From Akkermansia sp. N21116 (GTDB taxonomy: Bacteria; Verrucomicrobiota; Verrucomicrobiia; Verrucomicrobiales; Akkermansiaceae), in contig NZ_CP139035.1 in assembly GCF_029854705.2 (NCBI RefSeq), positions 1,054,001 through 1,118,000 on the forward strand: a DNA stretch of 64,000 nt. The letters run 5' to 3'. The number at the start of each line of letters is the position of its first letter. Position 1 is the stretch's first letter. The position numbers were made by a program, and so were the translations under genes. A model generated the notes under the pieces. The model was not told where the DNA came from and did not search any database. It saw only the letters and a program-made list of their open reading frames with translations. Positions 59,627 to 64,000 of the stretch are shown here, in pieces.

Positions 59627-61759
59627 ATGCACATCAGAACCACGTTCTATAAACTGCTCTCGGCAGTAGTCCTGCTTTCCGCCTGCGCCCTGGCGCGCGA
59701 GGTGTCTTCTTTCAACGACGGATGGGCCTTCAAAAAAGGCCCGTTTCCGGAATCTCTCAAGCCGGATGCCAAGGAATTGGCCGATGGCTGGGAGGCCGTC
59801 GAGATCCCGCATACCTGGAATGCCCAGGACATGCAGACCGTAAAAAACAAGTTCTACCAAGGCAACGCCTATTATAAGAAAAACTTCAACCCCGGTACCG
59901 ACCTGGACGGCAAGCGCGTCTTTCTCCGCTTCCAGGGCATCGGTTCCGTGGCGGACGTTTTTGTCAACAAGCAATTTGCCGGTAATCACAAAGGAGCCTA
60001 TTCCGCCTTTGCCGTCGAAATTACCGACCTGATCAAGCCGGGGCAGGACAACGAGATTCTCGTTAAGGCCGACAACAAGGCCCGCCCCGACGTTATTCCT
60101 GTCAACCACACTCTCTTTGGTGTGTATGGAGGCATGTATCGTCCTGTGGAATTGATCGTGACGGACAAGCTCAACATTTCCGTGCTCGATTACGCCTCTC
60201 CCGGAGTTTACCTGCGCCAGCGCAACGTTACCCCGGAATCCGCCGACGTTACCGCTAAGGTGAAGCTTGAAAACAAGTACCCGGAAGCCAAAAAAATCAC
60301 GCTCCGTACGACGATTTACGAAGCGGACGGCAAGACGGTGAAGGCTAGCAAGGAAAGTCCGGTTGAAGTGTTGCCCCAGGGCCGCCAGATCTTCGAACAA
60401 GAGTTCAAAATCGAAAAACCGCATCTCTGGCAGGGACAGGACGATCCCTATATTTACGAGGTGGTTACTCAGCTCGTCGATGGCGACAAAGTGGTCGATG
60501 AACAGACCCAGCCTCTCGGACTCCGCCACTTCGAATTAAAAGCCGGCGACGGCATGTACCTCAACGGTAAAAAAGTGCCGATGTACGGCGTGTGCCGTCA
60601 CCAGGACTGGTTTGGCCTCGGCAGTGCCCTGAAGGACGAAAACCATGATGCCGATCTCGAAGTCATCAAGGAGATCGGAGCTACGACAATCCGTTTCGCC
60701 CACTACCAGCAGGCGGAACGCATCTACTCCCAGTGCGACAAGATGGGTTTCATCATCTGGGCGGAGATCCCGTTCGTCAATACGACGACTACTCAGGAAC
60801 GCGACAATGCCAGGCAGCAGCTCACGGAGCTGATCCGCCAGAACTACAACCACCCGTCCATCTATGTCTGGGGGCTTCATAACGAAGTGTACAACCCGGC
60901 CAATTATGTACGTTCCACGACGATGGAGCTCAACGACCTTGCCAAGACGGAGGATCCGGACCGCTACACCGTTTCGGTGAATGGTTTCGGCAAGATGGAT
61001 CACGCGGTCAATCTCAATGCCGACATCCAGGGCATGAACCGTTATTTCGGCTGGTACGAAGGCCGTATCAACGGCATTGAAGCCTGGGCGGACGGTCTTG
61101 CCAAAAAATTCCCCGGCTACAAGGCCATGCTTGCGGAATACGGTGCGGAAGCCAATGTGGACCAGCATGATGAAGACACGGGAGATTTCGGCGAATTCTT
61201 CGGACAGTTCTACCCGGAGGAATTTGCGACCAAGTTCCATGAGATTCAGTGGGGAGTGATTGCCAAACACCCTTGTCTCCTGGCTTCCTATATCTGGAAC
61301 ACCTTCGACTTTGCCACGCCCGTGCAGATGCAGGGTGGTGTCCCTGCGCGCAACATGAAGGGACTAGTGACCTTCGACCGTACGATCAAGAAGGATCCCT
61401 TCTACTGGTACAAAGCCAATTGGAGCAAGGAACCCGTCCTTTACATCACCCAGCGGCGTGCGGTGGAACGCACGCACCAGAAGACGCCCGTTACCGTCTA
61501 TTCCAATGTCGGGGAGCCGGAACTCTTCGTCAACGGCAAGAAAATGGCCTCTCCGCGTCAGGGAACGACGGATGTTCATTTCATCTTCGACGACATTATA
61601 CTCCGCGAAGGCGACAACGAAATCATGGCCCGCGTTTCCAAGGACGGCAAGTCCTACGAAGACCAGTTTGTCTGGACCTACGACAAGAAAAACGAAGGTA
61701 AAATCCGCGGAGGCAAGAAAGCCAAGCAAGTCCGCGAGAAAGAACACGGCGGCCTCTAA
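59627..61759 (+). CDS. GH2-family beta-galactosidase-type glycosidase, putative lipoprotein
   Basis: A 710-residue exported glycoside hydrolase. The start at ATG 59627 gives a signal ending LLSAC (Cys20), a likely lipobox, so the enzyme may be anchored to a membrane. The sugar-binding domain (about 28-180), an immunoglobulin-like domain (about 182-300) and the TIM barrel (about 303-590) are in the GH2 order. Glu420, in GLHNEV after NHPSIYVW, fits the acid/base and Glu504, in MLAEYGAE, the nucleophile. The C-terminal tail is Lys-rich. Probably a beta-galactosidase, but specificity needs assay. A terminator follows. Confidence 0.88.
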   Translation: MHIRTTFYKLLSAVVLLSACALAREVSSFNDGWAFKKGPFPESLKPDAKELADGWEAVEIPHTWNAQDMQTVKNKFYQGNAYYKKNFNPGTDLDGKRVFLRFQGIGSVADVFVNKQFAGNHKGAYSAFAVEITDLIKPGQDNEILVKADNKARPDVIPVNHTLFGVYGGMYRPVELIVTDKLNISVLDYASPGVYLRQRNVTPESADVTAKVKLENKYPEAKKITLRTTIYEADGKTVKASKESPVEVLPQGRQIFEQEFKIEKPHLWQGQDDPYIYEVVTQLVDGDKVVDEQTQPLGLRHFELKAGDGMYLNGKKVPMYGVCRHQDWFGLGSALKDENHDADLEVIKEIGATTIRFAHYQQAERIYSQCDKMGFIIWAEIPFVNTTTTQERDNARQQLTELIRQNYNHPSIYVWGLHNEVYNPANYVRSTTMELNDLAKTEDPDRYTVSVNGFGKMDHAVNLNADIQGMNRYFGWYEGRINGIEAWADGLAKKFPGYKAMLAEYGAEANVDQHDEDTGDFGEFFGQFYPEEFATKFHEIQWGVIAKHPCLLASYIWNTFDFATPVQMQGGVPARNMKGLVTFDRTIKKDPFYWYKANWSKEPVLYITQRRAVERTHQKTPVTVYSNVGEPELFVNGKKMASPRQGTTDVHFIFDDIILREGDNEIMARVSKDGKSYEDQFVWTYDKKNEGKIRGGKKAKQVREKEHGGL

Positions 61760-61798
61760 GGCCCCAATCCTCTGACCATTTTTCGCTTTTTTTTCATT

Positions 61799-61842
61799 CT
61801 CCAGCTCGTGTTCGTTTAGCGACGCGAGCTGGAGAATTTTTT
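61799..61842 (+). terminator. rho-independent terminator of the GH2 gene at 59627
   Basis: A perfect 10-bp stem (CTCCAGCTCG and CGAGCTGGAG, 16-base loop) is followed by AA and six T residues, 40 bases after the GH2 stop. Confidence 0.85.
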
Positions 61843-61966
61843 GTGCCGGTAGACACGCGATCAATCAATTCTGGGTGATTCGATCCGGGAGAAAGAATGA
61901 ACGTTTCATCCTAATGTCCAAAATTGGAATAATCATAAAAAATGTTGCATTTTTTTATTTTTGGAT

Positions 61967-62212
61967 ATGATGACAGATGCTATGAATTACCGCTTGGTCA
62001 TGATGTGGTGTTTTGTGGGCGCCATAATACTGGGGATCGTTCAATTCGCTATGGCTGTGAGTTGTTTTATGTTGAAACCTTTCATGGCGGGAAAAGCCTC
62101 TTTGATTGAGAATGGCTTCTATGAGATCGGATCTTCCTGTCGGGGAGGTAATCCTAGTGAAAATACTGTTCATTTTCTGTTGGTAAATATTATAAATATC
62201 GCCAAGCAATGA
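61967..62212 (+). CDS. possible small membrane protein
   Basis: An 81-residue frame starting at ATG 61967 with one predicted transmembrane helix (about 8-32, MMWCFVGAIILGIVQFAMAV). No family was recognised. A minus-strand frame covers the same region, so coding status is uncertain. It lies at the start of the AT-rich island and may be a decayed or very young gene. Confidence 0.25.
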   Translation: MMTDAMNYRLVMMWCFVGAIILGIVQFAMAVSCFMLKPFMAGKASLIENGFYEIGSSCRGGNPSENTVHFLLVNIINIAKQ

Positions 62213-62256
62213 TCCGGAGTATGATGATATTATTTTTGAAGTAACTATAAAAATAG

Positions 62257-62784
62257 ATGGAGATGAAAAAAGTAATTGTATCCTTGTTGTTTCTGATAAT
62301 TTTAGTTTTATTTGTTTTGTTGCCAAGTAGTAATCATAAAACAGATATTTATCCGGCTATATCAGATAGTTGCAAAATTGTATCTTATTATGATGGAGAT
62401 GTTTTTGCCGGAGAGTTTAATGTTGCAATTTATTCGTACTTTAATGAATCAAAGAAAGAGTTTTCTCCTCCTGTATTTTTTGTTCATGGACCGTCGGAAT
62501 ATTTCTTTTCGGTCAATTCTACTTTGCCGACATCAAAAGGATATATCAAAGATAAATTTATTTTCAAATCAAGTGTTTTTGATCCTAAAATATTTCCTGT
62601 AGATGGACATCTAAAAACAGTATGTGACGATCTTGGCGGTATTTATTATACTAAAGAGTATCGTTTGGTTTATGATGTTGTTGCAAAATACGTTGATTAT
62701 GGAAAAGACAATTTATATATATCTGACTACCATATGCCGGGAATGAAGAAAATAATATTGAAATATAAAAGGAAAACAAATTAA
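62257..62784 (+). CDS. exported protein, unknown function
   Basis: A 175-residue protein from ATG 62257, or the ATG 6 bases later. The hydrophobic N-terminus (about 5-23) is a signal peptide or anchor. The mature part is rich in Tyr, Phe, Lys and Asp with probable beta strands. No domain was recognised. A TATAAA hexamer ends 5 bases before the first ATG, resembling the promoter geometry elsewhere, but a matching -35 is not clear. It is 5 bases upstream of the next gene and probably co-transcribed with it. Confidence 0.5.
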   Translation: MEMKKVIVSLLFLIILVLFVLLPSSNHKTDIYPAISDSCKIVSYYDGDVFAGEFNVAIYSYFNESKKEFSPPVFFVHGPSEYFFSVNSTLPTSKGYIKDKFIFKSSVFDPKIFPVDGHLKTVCDDLGGIYYTKEYRLVYDVVAKYVDYGKDNLYISDYHMPGMKKIILKYKRKTN

Positions 62785-62789
62785 CCGAT

Positions 62790-63428
62790 ATGAAAATATT
62801 TATTGTTTTGTATTTTATATATGCCATCGTGCTTTGTTTTGTTCTTGGAGATAATAAAATATACCCCAATGCTGAAATATGCTCTTTGCCGTCGGAAGAA
62901 GATAAGAGATTTCTCAAAAACTTGATTGCAAATAAATTTGAAACGTGCGACGGAAAAATAAATATTACAAATTTCAACATATATTATTCTTGTGATGATT
63001 GTAATTTGTCCGACATGTCTAAAGGATATATAAATTTCGACTCTTTTCTGTCGTATCAATTATCAATAAATGGAGAATCAGGTAAATGTGTGAATTATGT
63101 AGGGCCTGAAAATTATTTATCTAATCCATTTTTTATAAAAATACGTATATCTGATCATGTCGAATCGAATTTGGAAAATAATAGAATTCTAAGCGAGGAT
63201 GAAAAAATAGGAAATATATCATCGATTTCCATAGATAATATTAGAATTGATCCACAAGATTATAGAAAATGTATTGTCCGATATGTTGATGGTGTTTTAT
63301 TTTGGGAGGCTAAAGTTTTTGTTCTCTATGATTTGGATATTTTGTTTCATAAAGGTGAAGAAATGGGGAGAAGATCTATTTTTAATAGACGGGTGGAAAT
63401 AAAAATTCGCAACCGAATATCTATTTGA
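62790..63428 (+). CDS. exported protein, unknown function
   Basis: A 212-residue protein with an N-terminal hydrophobic segment (MKIFIVLYFIYAIVLCFVLG). The mature part has several cysteines (about 31, 53, 67, 70 and 99), suggesting disulphides, and a beta-rich pattern. No family was recognised. It follows the gene at 62257 by 5 bases. Similar AT-rich exported proteins occupy the opposite end of the window, but no clear sequence similarity between the two groups was seen by eye. Confidence 0.5.
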   Translation: MKIFIVLYFIYAIVLCFVLGDNKIYPNAEICSLPSEEDKRFLKNLIANKFETCDGKINITNFNIYYSCDDCNLSDMSKGYINFDSFLSYQLSINGESGKCVNYVGPENYLSNPFFIKIRISDHVESNLENNRILSEDEKIGNISSISIDNIRIDPQDYRKCIVRYVDGVLFWEAKVFVLYDLDILFHKGEEMGRRSIFNRRVEIKIRNRISI

Positions 63429-63906
63429 AATTTTATTTAAGCAATCTTAACATTTATAAACATGGGTATATTTTGCTCCATGAAAATTGTTGTATTGATT
63501 TTATGCTGAATAGTGAAGTGTAAGAAAATACCATACAGGCAGTAACAGTCGAAATAAATACTCTCCCCATAACAAGACCGTCAAATTCTAATGCCGAGAA
63601 TCGAATGGTTATGATGCCGGGAGTATGAAAACATCTTGTGTTTAGTAATATTCGGAGGTGGGTACAAGATGATGCCGTTAGCCCTTTCCTGTCTTTATAT
63701 TCGTCGATTTGTCGATGATATGTCGCTGCGGAGGAAGGCGGAAAACAATCATGTTCCAGTGGTGGAGTATGATCTGTAACCGGAAATTTGACTTTCTTCG
63801 GAAATGGTTTTGATATAATATTATTCTATTCAGGTAGAAGGACGGTTGTTTATGAGAAATAACCTCAACTTCCTTGGACAGAACATCAAAGATAAGGCGT
63901 TCTATC
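63429..63906. other. AT-rich non-coding stretch with small open frames
   Basis: No convincing gene. A plus-strand frame is open from 63615 to 63779; an ATG at 63669 with GGAGG 10 bases upstream would give a 36-residue peptide. A minus-strand frame at 63678-63908 is also open. Neither has a known domain. The region separates the AT-rich pair from the secreted gene at the right edge. Confidence 0.3.
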
Positions 63907-64000
63907 ATGGATCAATGGAAAATATTTTCGTGTTGTTTGGCTGCTGTGTGTTTGGGGGGAGTGGTTTCTCGCAGCGAGGGTGCGGAAGAACATGGGAATC
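63907..64000 (+). CDS. start of a secreted protein (cut by window edge)
   Basis: ATG 63907 opens a frame that continues to the window end. The visible 31 residues form a typical signal peptide: basic/aromatic start, hydrophobic core (about 7-20) and a likely cleavage after EGA. Codon composition is closer to the GC-rich core than to the AT-rich genes before it, so the island may end here. The rest of the protein lies outside the window. Confidence 0.6.
   Translation, partial: MDQWKIFSCCLAAVCLGGVVSRSEGAEEHGN

Noticed and set aside
63678-63908. Minus-strand 76-residue frame near the right edge
   Set aside because: It lacks a recognisable domain and ribosome binding site and overlaps the start of the secreted protein on the plus strand.

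Overview
The window looks like a piece of the chromosome of a mucin- or glycan-degrading Verrucomicrobiota bacterium, most probably Akkermansia or a close relative. This is inferred from the combination of a secreted GH89 alpha-N-acetylglucosaminidase, a GH95-like enzyme and two GH2 enzymes with a Verrucomicrobia-style set of secreted proteins of unknown function, and a moderately GC-rich core. No 16S gene or species marker is present, so the genus is an inference. Most of the window is compact housekeeping and glycan-degradation sequence. Both ends (about 1-4560 and 61900-63900) and one internal block (20044-22509) are visibly AT-rich.

Layout. 1-4560: AT-rich island of small exported proteins of unknown function, including a Sel1-repeat protein and a duplicated leader segment. 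4894-15000: GH89 enzyme, folC, a thioredoxin-fold protein, a membrane-anchored PA14-like protein, a U32 (RlhA-type) protein and an M28 peptidase. 15099-20043: a BrnT-like toxin with a CopG-type antitoxin running into miaA, then a membrane-anchored protein, mnmA and mnmE. 20321-22342: a probably acquired nuclease-helicase. 22510-31015: a PNPOx/zinc-ribbon protein, a NagX-like acetyltransferase with a six-hairpin glycosidase, GNAT, ACT and argD genes, acylphosphatase, an EEP hydrolase and an MFS transporter. 31202-39346: rpsF, hemL, a cupin, rpsU, an RNase D-like gene, a lysine 2,3-aminomutase-like gene, mazG, comF, a thioesterase and tRNA-Lys(UUU). 39456-49093: a TIM-barrel protein, a GH2 and a divergent GH95-like enzyme, then three tandem paralogues of an unknown exported family. 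49190-58443: mnmM and, on the minus strand, nadK, a split spc ribosomal operon (rplX-rplE-rpsH-rplF-rplR-rpsE-rplO-secY-adk-map) and a small phosphotransferase. 58632-61759: ilvE and a second GH2. The right edge holds another AT-rich group of exported unknowns and the start of one more secreted protein.

How the genes fit together. Three U34 tRNA-modification genes (mnmA, mnmE, mnmM) plus miaA (A37) lie within 34 kb. The exported glycosidases would trim host glycans. GH89 and NagX-like proteins belong to the same families as human NAGLU and HGSNAT, which act in consecutive steps of heparan sulfate breakdown.

A recurrent promoter layout was seen by eye: a TTGNNN hexamer, 16-17 bases, a weak -10 hexamer, then only 5-10 bases before the start codon. 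It precedes at least ten genes of unrelated function and predicts leaderless or nearly leaderless mRNAs; only mnmA and rpsU have obvious Shine-Dalgarno sequences. The less familiar candidates are the two AT-rich islands, the triplicated protein family with its shared promoter module, the nuclease-helicase, and the toxin-antitoxin pair coupled to miaA. No CRISPR array, integrase, insertion sequence or rRNA gene was recognised.
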